DNA of 64,000 bases from Rachicladosporium sp. CCFEE 5018. Lineage: Eukaryota; Ascomycota; Dothideomycetes; Cladosporiales; Cladosporiaceae. Location: assembly GCA_002077045.2 (NCBI GenBank), contig KZ111156.1:555444-619443 (forward strand). The letters run 5' to 3'. Numbering within the stretch: the stretch's first letter is position 1; each line of letters starts with the position of its first letter. Shown here piece after piece: positions 10,798 through 21,547 of the stretch. The position numbers were made by a program, and so were the translations under genes. The notes below the pieces were generated by a model. It was not told the DNA's origin. It ran no database searches and saw only the letters and a program-made list of their open reading frames with translations.

Positions 10798-13560
10798 ATG
10801 CTCACTCCCATCCGCGGCAGCGATGCAATAACTCGATGCAGCTACTGTGCCGTCCGAGCGCATCGATTACACCTCCGCTCCCTTCGCTTGCATTCAACTT
10901 CGGCACCACGATCCCGGGAAGGCGCGACTGAATCAAGACGGAAATATCCCAGCACTAGATCACTGGAACTCACCGGCAAGCGCTCAGCGTTTCGCCCTCG
11001 CGACGGCGAGGGTCGCACCAGATGCTCAGAATCGAAGTTCGGGAGTGGCGGCAATGCATCTGGCTCAAGGCGTCTCGTCTTGGACAATGCTAGTCCAATC
11101 CGCAAAGTTAGCGGACGAGGGTATGAGTTACCAGATGGCGTTGTTAAAAAGCAGTGGGATAGGAAGCCCGCGACGTTCAGCGAGGCACTACAGACTAGAC
11201 TTACGGTGATGAAAGAGGAGCTGAAGGATGCGCCTGTCATTGAGCGCATGAGGCGAGATGCGAAAGCGGAGGGTGGCAATGCCGACTCTTTTCCACAGCT
11301 ATGGAAGAGCTTCTTGCTGGAGTCAGGCTTGTGGTCCATCAGCAAAGGTGGCGTGCCATTCGAGGGTCTAGCTGTCAAGGGCAGAGCCGAAGGAGCGTCT
11401 GTCATGGATGATCTGAGGAATGCCTTTAGGCTTCAAGGGCAGAGGGGTCTGGACAATCGAATCAAGTACGCTTTCTACGGTCACATTACTGGGGCACGAT
11501 TCACAGAGTCAGAGCTGGCGAACCAGCAGGCTGTGGCAGACTTGCGATACCCAAGTGAATGGTACCCTGCAACTAGGGCTCTGCAGAGAGTAATACATCT
11601 GCATGTCGGCCCAACAAACTCAGGCAAGACGTATCATGCGCTCAAGCGACTGGAAGAGGCCGAGAAGGGCGTCTATGCGGGACCATTGCGCCTACTGGCA
11701 CACGAGGTCTACACGCGGATGAACGCAAGAGGCAAGATTTGCGCTCTCGTGACTGGTGAAGAACGACGCGTTCCAGAAGCTGTGAAAGACGCTGAGGGCT
11801 ATTTGACGAGCTGCACTGTCGAAATGGTGCCACTGAACATGCACTTGGATGTAGCAGTCATTGACGAGATCCAGATGATTGGCAGTAATGACCGAGGCTG
11901 GGCTTGGACCCAGGCTTTGCTCGGAGTGAAGGCGAAGGAAGTCCATCTTTGCGGCGAGGAGAGGACAGTTCCACTGATTCGCGAGATCGCGGCATCACTT
12001 GGGGAGAAGCTTGTGATACATCACTACAAGCGCCTCTCGCCCCTCCAGATCGCCGAACAGTCACTCAACGGCAATCTCAAAGACCTCCGCAAGGGTGACT
12101 GCATTGTCAGCTTCTCCGTCATCGGCATACATGCCCTGCGCAAGCAGATTGAACGCGACACCGGCCGCAAAGTCGCCATTGTCTACGGCAGCTTGCCACC
12201 AGAGACTCGTGCGGCGCAAGCCCGGCTATTCAACGACCCGGAAAACGACTACGACTTCCTTGTAGCCAGTGACGCAGTGGGTATGGGTCTAAACCTCGCC
12301 ATCAAACGCATCATCTTCGAAGCCTCCAATAAATGGGACGGCTCCGCGCGGCGCACGCTGTCCATAGCAGACATCAAGCAGATTGCCGGTCGCGCTGGAC
12401 GTTATCGCACAGCCGCCCAAGCAACGCAGAAAGCGGACGAGCCACTATCAGCAGTCAAAGGCGACCCTGCCCCCAGTATCTCAGAACCTGAGAACGTTGG
12501 CATAGTGACCACGCTCGAAAAGTTCGACTTCCCCGTCGTCCGCTCCGCCATGTCCTCCGAAGCCGAGCCCATCCTCTCCGCCGGCATAGCACCTCCCAGT
12601 CCAGTGCTTGAGCGCTTCTCCTCTTACTTCCCGCCCGGCACGCCCTTCTCTTACATCCTTACGCGGCTGCACGAGCTGTGCATGATGCATAAGCGCTTCC
12701 ACCTCTGCGCTCTCAAAGATCATGTATGGTTAGCGGATCTGATAGAGCCGATCGAGGGCCTGACAGTCGTGGATCGGAATATCATCTGTGCTTGCCCTGC
12801 TAGCCAGACTGATGCTGAGATGTGGAAATCACTCATGCCGGCATTCGCTCGTATCATAGCTAGCCAAACTGGCGGCAACATAGCGGATATTCCCGAGCTT
12901 CCTCTCGAAGTTCTCGAAGAAGAAGCGAGCCCGAACCGGGAGTATTTGAAGTCACTCGAGACGCTTCACAAAGGCGTTGTGGCTTACCTGTGGTTGAGCT
13001 TCAGGTTCGCGGGTATCTTCAATACGCGAGCACTGGCGAATCACGTCAAGGATATGGTTGAGCAGAAGATCGAAGAGGTGCTCGATAAATTCAGCTTTAC
13101 TGAGGCGCAGAGGCGGAAGATTGCGGAAGTGAGGCAGAAGCAGGTGCATAGAGACGAAGTGCTTGCTGCGCAGAGTGCAATCGAGGACGAGGTAGTGGAC
13201 CCGGCAGCGGAAGACAGCGATGGGCAGATGACAAGCGGACTTGACACTAGCGAAGGCCACGGGGCTATGTTTGGTGACGGGGACGTCTTGCAAAATGTTC
13301 CCGACAACACCGAAGACCGGCTTGTAAGCGAGGAGGACATCGAAGTCGAGGCGCCCGAGGAGCTCGACATACTTGCAGATGACGACAGCACTGCAAGCAA
13401 GCTTGGAGGTGCATCTACCGAAGATGCCGAGCGCCCTCCGCCAACATCGCCGACTGCTGCCAAACACCGCGACGTGCCGCTGGAGAAGCTGTTGTCTGAA
13501 GCCATGGCCTTGGGGGATTCAGAATCTGCGCCACTACCCGCGGCAGGCGTCAACAGATAG
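10798..13560 (+). CDS. SUV3: Mitochondrial degradosome ATP-dependent RNA helicase Suv3
   Basis: A DExH-like RNA helicase that works with a 3'-5' exoribonuclease in mitochondrial RNA turnover. Single exon, 920 residues. I chose the ATG at 10798 because it starts an Arg/Ser-rich mitochondrial presequence (MLTPIRGSDAITRC...). Walker A GPTNSGKT is near residue 271 and the Walker B variant DEIQ near 356. Family motifs YGSLPPETR, SDAVGMGLNL and QIAGRAGR follow in order. The SUV3 C-terminal domain (LWLSFRF) comes after these. The last ~130 residues are acidic and low-complexity. No frame interruptions are present. An insertion of about 40 residues separates the helicase motif GRAGRYR from the next conserved block. 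Confidence 0.95.
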   Translation: MLTPIRGSDAITRCSYCAVRAHRLHLRSLRLHSTSAPRSREGATESRRKYPSTRSLELTGKRSAFRPRDGEGRTRCSESKFGSGGNASGSRRLVLDNASPIRKVSGRGYELPDGVVKKQWDRKPATFSEALQTRLTVMKEELKDAPVIERMRRDAKAEGGNADSFPQLWKSFLLESGLWSISKGGVPFEGLAVKGRAEGASVMDDLRNAFRLQGQRGLDNRIKYAFYGHITGARFTESELANQQAVADLRYPSEWYPATRALQRVIHLHVGPTNSGKTYHALKRLEEAEKGVYAGPLRLLAHEVYTRMNARGKICALVTGEERRVPEAVKDAEGYLTSCTVEMVPLNMHLDVAVIDEIQMIGSNDRGWAWTQALLGVKAKEVHLCGEERTVPLIREIAASLGEKLVIHHYKRLSPLQIAEQSLNGNLKDLRKGDCIVSFSVIGIHALRKQIERDTGRKVAIVYGSLPPETRAAQARLFNDPENDYDFLVASDAVGMGLNLAIKRIIFEASNKWDGSARRTLSIADIKQIAGRAGRYRTAAQATQKADEPLSAVKGDPAPSISEPENVGIVTTLEKFDFPVVRSAMSSEAEPILSAGIAPPSPVLERFSSYFPPGTPFSYILTRLHELCMMHKRFHLCALKDHVWLADLIEPIEGLTVVDRNIICACPASQTDAEMWKSLMPAFARIIASQTGGNIADIPELPLEVLEEEASPNREYLKSLETLHKGVVAYLWLSFRFAGIFNTRALANHVKDMVEQKIEEVLDKFSFTEAQRRKIAEVRQKQVHRDEVLAAQSAIEDEVVDPAAEDSDGQMTSGLDTSEGHGAMFGDGDVLQNVPDNTEDRLVSEEDIEVEAPEELDILADDDSTASKLGGASTEDAERPPPTSPTAAKHRDVPLEKLLSEAMALGDSESAPLPAAGVNR

Positions 13561-13888
13561 ACTGTTGAGGTGTGGAAACACAATGTACAGATCATGTATG
13601 CTACGAGTGGAATTGAGAGATTAGCATGGCGCAATGTAGAGGATGTGTATCGAGGAAGACCAACCCATTTCATTCGTTCATGTCGTGTGCCAGAGACCAT
13701 CAGCCTGATGCTGTGCCACCTGCCTGTCGTTACTCCTCCGTGTCACGTTGCCCATGAGCTTGAGCCGCTCTGACGCCATTCGTGGGCCCAGTCTCACGCG
13801 CTCATCGCGTAGACATGATCCTCCCCCCGTTGTCAGCTTGCAATGCTCCCAGCCGAATCAACACCAATAGCACCACCCCTCCGCCACC
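13561..13888. other. Convergent intergenic region
   Basis: The 3' space between SUV3 (+) and DIM1 (-). Nothing recognisable is seen. Confidence 0.5.
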
Positions 13889-14320
13889 TCAGTACCGATA
13901 CCTCGTACTATAATCCTTCGGACTAACCACCAACCCCCTCCCCTTCTTCGCCCCCTTATAGATTGTCTCAATAATATCAATCAACTCCTGCTTATCCTCC
14001 AAAACCCAATTCAACTTATTATTATTCCCCGTCCCGAAATCACACATCATGTGCTTGTTCCGGAAAAAGAACATAATGGTAACCGTATCGTAGAGCTCGT
14101 ACATTTGCTTGAAGTCGGGCACTTGGTCGAGGTCGCAGACGTAGATTACGGCGAAGTTTTTCACGCGGTCGGCGATCTTGTAGAGCACTTCGTCTTGAGC
14201 CATGCAGTCGGGGTCCCAGTCGCGGCCGAAGCGGATTAGGACTAGGCGGTCTTCTTCGGACATAATGGCTTGGTCGACGTGCCAGCCTGTGACGAGATGG
14301 GGGATGACGACGGAGCCCAT
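13889..14320 (-). CDS. DIM1: Spliceosomal U5 snRNP thioredoxin-fold protein Dim1/Dib1
   Basis: A single exon of 143 residues, nearly full identity in layout to the very conserved Dim1 family (~142 residues). It begins MGSVVIPHLVTGWHVDQAI. It contains LVLIRFGRDWDPDCM, VIYVCDLDQVPDF and MFFFRNKHMMCDFGTGNNNK, and ends PKDYSTRYRY. The protein is a component of the U4/U6.U5 tri-snRNP and is essential in yeasts. Its promoter region is shared with LEA1, another spliceosome gene. Identity is certain. Confidence 0.97.
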   Translation of the reverse strand: MGSVVIPHLVTGWHVDQAIMSEEDRLVLIRFGRDWDPDCMAQDEVLYKIADRVKNFAVIYVCDLDQVPDFKQMYELYDTVTIMFFFRNKHMMCDFGTGNNNKLNWVLEDKQELIDIIETIYKGAKKGRGLVVSPKDYSTRYRY

Positions 14321-14700
14321 GCTTGTGTTGTGCTTGGGGGTTTGAGGTAGGGGGATATGGTATCGTTGCTGGTCGTAGTAAGGCTATCGCAGTCCAGTGT
14401 GGCAACTGTTACTTGGTTGTCCGCTTTGTGATATCTGGGTTCGCGGCTACCAGTGTTGAGTGGAATCGAGTCATGTGAGTGTGTCTTGATTATATCAGGA
14501 CAGTCGTGGAACGAAGATGGTATGTGAGCAAGAGGAGGACTAGCGCCGGCAGTGACCGACGCTAGCAATTGACGTTCACTTCGACATGTGAGAATCTTTG
14601 CTATCACGTGCCACATTGCCATTGACCTAGCTTGCTTTCCCGCGTCCTCACCACAAGCCAGAGCGCGTTCCTCGCTGGTCTCTCAATACCCACCGCCACA
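14321..14700. promoter_or_regulatory. Shared DIM1/LEA1 promoter region
   Basis: 380 bases between two divergent spliceosome genes. No TATA or known motif is convincing, but the arrangement suggests a bidirectional promoter. Confidence 0.5.
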
Positions 14701-15584
14701 ATGCGCCTCACAGCTGAACTCATCCACTCCTCCCTCACCTACCTAAACCCCCTCAAAGAACGTGAACTCGACCTCCGCGGTACGTAACCTCAAATTCCCC
14801 TCCCCACCCCGAAAAGAACAGATACTACACACCAAAGAGCTCACTCATGCCCCCTCTCCCCCCAACAGGCCACAAAATCCCCACCATCGAGAACCTCGGC
14901 GCCGCCAAAGACGTAGAGTGCATCGACCTGACCGACAACGAGATCCAGGTCCTCGCGAACTTCCCCTTGTCGCCTAGGCTGCAGACGCTGTTGGTGGCGA
15001 GGAACAGGGTGAGGAGTATTGAAGGGAATGTGGTGAAGAGTTTGCCGAGCTTGGGGACGCTGGTGTTGACGGGGAATGATGTGAGGGAGCTGGGGGATGT
15101 GGAGGTTTTGAAGGGGTGGGCGCAGTTGGTGCATCTGAGTTTGTTGGATAATCCGGTGTGCGGGAAGGAGGTGAGTGCTGTTGCGTATATGGGAGATGAG
15201 GACAAAAGCTGATGGGGAAAATCACAGAACTACAGATACTGGGTAATCTACCTCGCCCCTTCAGTCAGGTTCCTAGACTTCCAACGAGTCAATCAAGCAG
15301 AGCGCACGAAAGCGCAGGAGATCTTCGGGACACTGGCTGAGCCTTCGGCCGCTGCCAAGGCCATACTTGCGACGAAGGGACGATCTGCCGGCTTTGCTGC
15401 ACCTACGACCAATGGTGCTCCATCGGCGAAGAGGGTGAAGTTGAGTGACAAGGAGAAGCTTCGCATGGAAGCGCTTGTCAAGAACGCTAAGTCGCTTGCT
15501 GAGATCGCGAAGTTGGAGAAGGACATCAGCGAAGGCAGAATACCTGCTTCCGTGCTGGACTTGGAGGCCATGGACGAGACATGA
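14701..15584 (+). CDS. LEA1: U2 snRNP protein A' (Lea1)
   Basis: A leucine-rich-repeat protein of the U2 snRNP, which pairs with U2 B''. Three exons (14701-14779, 14869-15170, 15228-15584) give 245 residues, the usual size. The N-terminus MRLTAELIHSSLTYLNPLKE and ELDLRGHKIPTIENLG are diagnostic. LRR segments follow (CIDLTDNEI, TLLVARNRV, TLVLTGNDV, HLSLLDNPV). The LRR cap NYRYWVIYLAPSVRFLDF spans the second junction. A basic, helical C-terminus ends in LDLEAMDET. Both introns have good GTACGT/GTGAGT donors and CAG acceptors. Confidence 0.96.
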
Positions 15585-16037
15585 TAGCCTGACAAGTCAT
15601 AAGAGATTGAAGACGCAGAGAGATCATAGGCGAGCGTTTCGTTGTGGGACTCGGGCCCCTGCAAAGGCTGCGCTACTGCCGACACGGAAGGACCGCAACT
15701 GGTCAGCTCCTCGCAAATATGTTGTGAGGCGAATGCCGAGGGAGAGATTTGCTAGGCGCACCAGCAGCCGACATGCCTGCAGACGCAATTTGGCAGTGAG
15801 ACGAAGGTAGTCTGCACTAGACACCGCACGGAGTCCTGAAGACTGATATGTACGCAGCACACGAACGACTGCCACAAAGCGAATGGCCGCGGCTCATACA
15901 ACGAAAGCCGATCTATATTCCACTCCTCGCTCCCTACGGTACAGTGCTGCTCCCTTTCTTATGCCATGATTACAAGGAAGCCGCTCAGACGCCATGATAC
16001 CAATGCCCGTACTGTCACATCTTACACTCATCTCGCC
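15585..16037. other. Convergent intergenic region
   Basis: About 450 bases downstream of LEA1 (+) and of the next minus-strand gene. No recognisable feature. Confidence 0.5.
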
Positions 16038-16774
16038 TCAGATCCTGCCGCCTTCAGCCATACCCTTTCCAACCTCCCCATCGCTCCCCCAGCTCTCCCC
16101 GCCAATCCGCACCTCCCCGCCCTGCGCCTCCATCAACCCTTTCATCTCGACCCCACTCCCCAACTCCCGATACCCAGCCGGCTTCCCACTCCCAACAACC
16201 TCACTGATCTTCCTCCCATGCGCCCTCACCCTCTCTCCAATCCCACCGAAACTGCCCCGTCTCTCTCCCGTGCTCTCTCGGCTCCCTGCCAACCCACTGA
16301 AAGTGCTCGCATGCTGCAACCCCGGCGATGGTGCCGGTCGAGGCGTGGTGAATTGCTCGAAGGTTGGTTTTAGGGATGGTGCGGGACGTTCGGCGAAGTT
16401 TGTACTGGGTGAGGATTGCAGGGGTTGGAGGTGCATGTACATTCGCTCGGCGTCAGCTTTTGCTTTTGCGCGGATGAAGGTTTGTTGTTCGGGCGTAAGG
16501 CCGGGGATGGAGATATCTTCGCGGCGGAAGTTTGTGGGTGCAGACTTGTGAGATAGGTCAGTATGAGTAGACTAGTAGGCGATCTCCTTATTTGCAGGTC
16601 CCCGGGACGTTCATATGGATGGGTACCGAGTTCTAGAGCACTTACGATTTGCAGTGCTGGCTTGGCGTCCCAGTCCGAGTCTGAGTCTGCTGAGGACCCG
16701 CCGCAGCAGTTTAGAGAGCGGAAGAAGGCTGACATCTTGGAGCCGAAGGTCTGGTTGTATGAGGATGCCATCAT
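16038..16774 (-). CDS. Conserved-looking fungal protein of unknown function
   Basis: Two exons (16774-16646 and 16544-16038) give 211 residues. The 101-base intron has donor GTAAGT and acceptor AAG in an otherwise ordinary context. The spliced product reads MMASSYNQTFGSK, a Cys/Gly turn (RSLNCCGG), an acidic run (SADSDSDWD), then DISIPGLTPEQQ and AKADAERMYMHL, which look like a short conserved helical core. The rest is Gly/Ser/Pro-rich. The paired Met codons and the MSAFFRSLNCC segment leave the exact start open (16774, 16771 or 16735). I do not recognise a family; the CC pair near the N-terminus could be lipidated. Confidence 0.7.
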
Positions 16775-17771
16775 TTTGTCCCCGTATTTCGGAGAGGAAA
16801 TTGACCCGCCTGCTCGCCGCTGAGGATATTGGCGTGTCTCGAACGATAAGGAAGCGAGTGTCGAGATGTCTGAGACCAGTATAATGGCCACAATAAGGTC
16901 TCGCGTCCTTTGAACAATTGCAGCTTCAGCTCCGAGAGCTCCTGGGCGGTGCGAAGGAATCGAAGGCGAGCAAAGGAGTGCTGACACGCTCAAGCAAGCA
17001 ATAGACACGCGGCAGCAGAAATGCAGAACAAGAAATGAGCGTGTTCGACGGCGTTCTCAATATCACGAGAAGACGGTGACGTCTCTTTTTGACTTTTGCG
17101 CAGGTTGGCAATGACAACGATGAGAAGATTCAAAAAGCAAACCTTGCCTAGTCGGAGATTGACAGCTGCGTAGCTCGTGGCAGCTTGCTCACCTTGCGTA
17201 TTGCTACATGTGAGAGGGTGTTGGTACATTCCTGTGAGGGTGGAGTGAGTGCCGAGCGGTTGGAATGCGTTGGCCTTGTCTACATCATGAGCTTGAACCC
17301 CAATGTCTTGCTAGCGATGACGACCAGACACTGTTACAACACTGGCGGTTCGACGTGCGTCCGTTTAGTGTGAGCTCACGAGATTGATGTATCACTGCTC
17401 GTGCTGGATCATGAGTGCGTATCATTCGTGAGTCCACGGCACTTGCCATGCATCTCAAATCTCCTCCACATCGTGAGCGGGAGGCTGCAGCTCCGCCCGC
17501 TGCTGTACCACATGCCTTGCATATCACCGTACGAACGCGTGCCTATTTCATCGCGGTACTGCGCGGGAGGTAAGCTTCTTTTAGACGAAAGCATATGGAT
17601 TTTGAAACCTGGCCACTGATGATATCCCTCGAACCTCCCGTGGTGTATGTGCGAGCACATATACGGTGATACTGGTCCTTGGTTTGTAGCATTGCGCGTA
17701 TCGCGCCTTGTGTGCAGTACAGCCATAGTGACATCGACGCGACAGTGGTAGCGTTAAGCTCATCGTGTTCT
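16775..17771. other. Gene-poor interval
   Basis: Roughly 1 kb between two minus-strand genes. All open frames are under about 105 codons and overlap one another in several frames with no family resemblance. It should hold the promoter of the small protein gene. Confidence 0.5.
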
Positions 17772-19616
17772 TCAACGCAACACAACCTCTTCGACTTCAC
17801 CTCTCGAGCACGCGACATGTACACCCTCGTTCAGCGCATGAACGTAGCAGGTGCCGACCAAGCGATATACACGCTTACCATTTTCAACAGCACCGCTAGG
17901 TCGCAGCACGAAGGGCGCCCGAGCACACAGCGCCACGGCGATCACATCGTCTGTCCGCGCCATTCGGGGTACAAGTGCAGGCTCGCCGTTTCCAAGGAGA
18001 GAAATGGCATGCTCAGACATCCGCCCCATCACGCAAGCCAGCAGCCGGTCACTGTCCACCTGCGAGGCCTGCTGCACCGGAGCACTCGGCAAAACGCCAC
18101 TCCTAGCCACAACTTCTAGAGACGCAAAAGCATCACCGTAACTTGCAGGCATAGGGCTGCTGCCGTCGCTTTTGTCATCGTTCAAGGTCGTATTGAACAT
18201 GAGCGTAAGCCAGAAGGCTCTGATGCATTCAGTCGACCATGGAGTGGGATGACGCTCACAGACAACTTGTATTGCGGTACTGAGATACCAAACTGCCAGA
18301 GGATCAGGTGCGATATCATGGCTTTCTAAATGAGATTCTGGCGCGGTACTGAAGTCTTGTATAGCAGCAATCCGGTCCACAATGATGAGCTGGAGCGTGA
18401 GATTGTTGCCTTCGGACTCCAGAGCCTTGATGATACACGGCGCTGGTCCTTTTCCAGCCCTGAGATGAGTTCCTGGGGACCCATTGAGCGCTCCAGAGAA
18501 GTCCGGCACCCACGACGGTAATTCTGAGATCTTGCGGGGCCAGCCGATACCGGCAAAGTACATGATATCGAAACTATCCCTCTGAAGCGTGAATCTCCGC
18601 GTGGCTTCGGTATACACGTCTCTAGCAGTATTGTATTCGGAGTAGTCGGGTCGGACTCCCAGATCGCCATCAGGACCGAAGAGCAACCCCAATAGACCGT
18701 AGATGCGATCTCTCGGGTCAGCGGCTTCAGCTCCATCACAGGACGAGATCGCATCAGCTAAGGTGCACTGCCACCCCTTACTCATGCCTGCTCTGTTAGA
18801 TCGCAAGTAGCAGAGCGACATGATGGTTTTACTGACGGTCCAGAAGCGCGAGCCTCCGCCGATTAGTCGGCACAGACTGGCTCGCCGCTCCCAATCTTCA
18901 AATCGTCTCACTTCGTCCCAAGTAAGGGAAAAGCGACCCCAGACAAAGATGACGTGCCGTGGTAGTACAGCCTCTTGTATCGTCCACAGCCTGCCAAACC
19001 ATGGTCGCAGAAAATGTTCTAGCAGTGCCTGCCACTCTGGACCTCGCCAGCTGGTCTGCGTCGTCTCGAGTATCGTGCCTGGCGATATAGAGATCCACTT
19101 CCCAGCTTCGTCCCTTTGGGGCAGACTCTCGAATACGCTATGCAGCTTGTTCCAGAATACCACTGCGAGACCAGTGTGGGATAGCTCAGGACCCGCATAT
19201 ACGATCACCTTTTCTGCGAGCTCATATACACTGCTCATATGTCTCACCTGGACATTCTTCTCCTCGGTGTCAGCCTGATGGAGGCACAAGTAATCGAGCC
19301 AGATCCAGGCTTTTGCGATCCAGCCGTTCGCATACATATCCAGGAGCATCTCCAGTGTCGCCAAGGGTAAACTGTTGCGATAGTACTGATCGCCGCAACT
19401 AGTCGCGTTGTCCAGGTTACGTATCTGCAAAGTGCCCTTGTCGTCCGGGTCGCCCCATCGATACGACAGAGCTGTGTATGCGATCCCCGCCGGTAGCTTG
19501 CGTCGGTTGACAGCGATAAGGGAGCATAGTAGTGAGCCATCTGATGACAAGCCATCGACTCGAAGAAGACGGATGTTATCGTCGGCCCCGAGTGGTGAAT
19601 ATTGAAAGGCGTCCAT
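17772..19616 (-). CDS. Heterokaryon incompatibility (HET) domain protein
   Basis: A single exon of 614 residues. The HET domain covers about residues 45-200 and has the hallmark blocks YTALSYRWGDPDD, WIWLDYLCLHQAD and RLWTIQEAVL. It is followed by ADPRDRIYGLLGL and LPSWVPDFSG, common in the region after the HET core. The C-terminus has YRLVGTCYVHALNEGV, a conserved closing motif of this class. HET proteins mediate non-self recognition and cell death after hyphal fusion; only the architecture is visible here, not a partner. No NACHT, ankyrin or other repeat domain is attached, so this is the stand-alone form. Confidence 0.93.
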   Translation of the reverse strand: MDAFQYSPLGADDNIRLLRVDGLSSDGSLLCSLIAVNRRKLPAGIAYTALSYRWGDPDDKGTLQIRNLDNATSCGDQYYRNSLPLATLEMLLDMYANGWIAKAWIWLDYLCLHQADTEEKNVQVRHMSSVYELAEKVIVYAGPELSHTGLAVVFWNKLHSVFESLPQRDEAGKWISISPGTILETTQTSWRGPEWQALLEHFLRPWFGRLWTIQEAVLPRHVIFVWGRFSLTWDEVRRFEDWERRASLCRLIGGGSRFWTVSKTIMSLCYLRSNRAGMSKGWQCTLADAISSCDGAEAADPRDRIYGLLGLLFGPDGDLGVRPDYSEYNTARDVYTEATRRFTLQRDSFDIMYFAGIGWPRKISELPSWVPDFSGALNGSPGTHLRAGKGPAPCIIKALESEGNNLTLQLIIVDRIAAIQDFSTAPESHLESHDIAPDPLAVWYLSTAIQVVCERHPTPWSTECIRAFWLTLMFNTTLNDDKSDGSSPMPASYGDAFASLEVVARSGVLPSAPVQQASQVDSDRLLACVMGRMSEHAISLLGNGEPALVPRMARTDDVIAVALCARAPFVLRPSGAVENGKRVYRLVGTCYVHALNEGVHVACSRGEVEEVVLR

Positions 19617-20137
19617 TCGACGTAAAGGTCAGGTCGGCACCACTTCATGTGTAGATTCTCAGTCTAGCTAGCATATATTGTTGAAGCCTCGTCCAGGCTG
19701 AGTGGCCTTCAACTAACGCAACCACGATTAGGACATCCTGGTGATCCGCCCCACGATCTGAGGCACGTCGAACACGGGTTCGAGTCGCCTTCAAAGCCAT
19801 TCGAGTTGCGACTTACACGTGTATGACATTCGGCGTAGAGCTTCGCTGAATTGCTACTACTTATGTCGTATTATACGTCGTGTCTAACACACTGCATGCA
19901 TGGTGCATGATGATGTCAGTGGTTGATAGTTGGTGAGGCTGAGCATCGATCACGGTCGTCTATCGAGACAATTCGCATGCCTGAGGCCAGATTGCTGCCT
20001 GGTCGTCTATGTTCGTCGCATATCGTACAGAAGTGTGTCGTTGCCCATCCAGACCCTTGATGAGGCCTCAAGTCTCATTCGCTCGCCTCACACCACGCTC
20101 TCTCACAGCGTGCGTCGTCTCGCGTGACATGAATACC
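19617..20137. promoter_or_regulatory. Upstream region of the HET gene
   Basis: About 520 bases containing the HET promoter and the ALDH 3' end. A tRNA-like GGTTCGAGTC at about 19778 was considered and rejected. Confidence 0.4.
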
Positions 20138-21547
20138 TCATTTCGGGTAGTCCTTCAAATGCCAGCTCTTCAATTGACTGAACTGCTCGAATCCAAAAAC
20201 GCTCAATGTCTGCCCCTTCCCGCTCTCCTTCCATCCCACCCACGCCAGATCTGGACTCGGGTAATCACATCGATTAACAAACACTGTGCCAGCTTCGACG
20301 TCTTCCGCCAGCTCTTCACCTCTCTTGACATCTTTGGTCCAGATAGAAGCTGTGAGCCCATACTGCGAGTCGTTCATCAGGGAGATAGCTTCTTCGTCCG
20401 AAGAGACGGACACGATGGGAAGAAGAGGACCGAACGTCTCTTCTTTCGTAATGAGCATCTTGTGCGTGACGCCTGTGAGAAGTGTAGGAGGGATGTAATT
20501 CCCATCCGCTGGTGGGTTGGCGAAGGTTATATTCTCGGGCGTAGCGTTCTTTGCTCCTCGTGATAGCGCATCGTCGATCTGATTCTGTATCCGCTTCTTC
20601 GCCGCCTTACTGATTACAGGACCCACATGTATCTTCTCGTCGTTCGGATCGCCGAGTCGATATCCTGCTAGCACCTTTTGCACCTCCTTGACGAACTCGT
20701 CGTGTACCTTCGCATCCACGTAGATTCTCTCAAGTGAGCAGCAGCTCTGGCCCGAGTTGAAGACAGCTCCGTCCACGATCTCTTCCGCAGCCCATGCGAT
20801 ATCCACATCTCCTCTGACGTACGCCGGGTCCTTCCCGCCCAGTTCAAGTCCGACTCTGCAGTCCACCCGCCCAGCCACAGCTTTCTGCACCGCCAGCCCG
20901 CCCTCCACAGACCCCGTAAAACACACAAGCTTCACTTCCTCCGCTTGCACTAGCTTCTCAATCTTACTCATGTTTCCAGAGTGAAAATACTGCAGTACCC
21001 CATCCTCCAATCCCGCCTCTTTGAAGATCTCCATAATCCTCTCAGCCACCGTAGGAGTCTGCGGACTAGGCTTGATGATCACTGCATTGCCGGCCAATAG
21101 TGCAGGGACGAGCGAGTTGACAAGCGTAAGGTACGGGTAATTCCAAGGAAACAGCACAACCACGACGCCCAGCGGTGTCTTCCTGATCCATCGCCTGTAC
21201 CCAGCCTCTTCCTCGCCAGGTGTGTCTGCTAGCGCTTTCTCGGAAATCTTCACAAGGTACTCGCCGCGCTTCACGGCTGTGGTGACTTCTTTTGCGCCGT
21301 AGGCTATGGGACGGCCCATCTGCTCTGTGAGTTCCTTGGCGAGCTCATCTTGGCGATCGTTCAAGAGGCGAAGAGCTTCCGAGACCACGGTCTTGCGGTG
21401 TGATAGAGAGGACTTGCGGTATTTCAGGAAGGCTGCTTGGGCAGTCTTGGAAAGGGCTGTCCATTCGGCGTCGGTTGGAGGTTGGCGAGTGAGGATGACC
21501 TGGTTGGTGACAGGCGAGATTGTCGCGAGGGTTTCGTTGACAGACAT
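20138..21547 (-). CDS. NAD(P)-dependent aldehyde dehydrogenase superfamily protein
   Basis: A single exon of 469 residues. The open frame reaches a TTG at 21568; the first ATG is at 21547 (MSVNETLATISP). Family landmarks are FPWNYPYLTLVNSLVPALLAGN with KPS, the catalytic glutamate in GLELGGKDPAYV (~233) and the catalytic cysteine in FNSGQSCCSLER (~267). The later block EETFGPLLPIV is also present. It resembles the succinate-semialdehyde dehydrogenase-like branch, but substrate cannot be told from sequence. No targeting peptide or peroxisomal signal is evident, so it is probably cytosolic. Confidence 0.92.
   Translation of the reverse strand: MSVNETLATISPVTNQVILTRQPPTDAEWTALSKTAQAAFLKYRKSSLSHRKTVVSEALRLLNDRQDELAKELTEQMGRPIAYGAKEVTTAVKRGEYLVKISEKALADTPGEEEAGYRRWIRKTPLGVVVVLFPWNYPYLTLVNSLVPALLAGNAVIIKPSPQTPTVAERIMEIFKEAGLEDGVLQYFHSGNMSKIEKLVQAEEVKLVCFTGSVEGGLAVQKAVAGRVDCRVGLELGGKDPAYVRGDVDIAWAAEEIVDGAVFNSGQSCCSLERIYVDAKVHDEFVKEVQKVLAGYRLGDPNDEKIHVGPVISKAAKKRIQNQIDDALSRGAKNATPENITFANPPADGNYIPPTLLTGVTHKMLITKEETFGPLLPIVSVSSDEEAISLMNDSQYGLTASIWTKDVKRGEELAEDVEAGTVFVNRCDYPSPDLAWVGWKESGKGQTLSVFGFEQFSQLKSWHLKDYPK

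Noticed and set aside
19720..19800. Possible tRNA because of GGTTCGAGTC
   Set aside because: The flanks do not form a T-arm stem and no anticodon or acceptor stem can be drawn.
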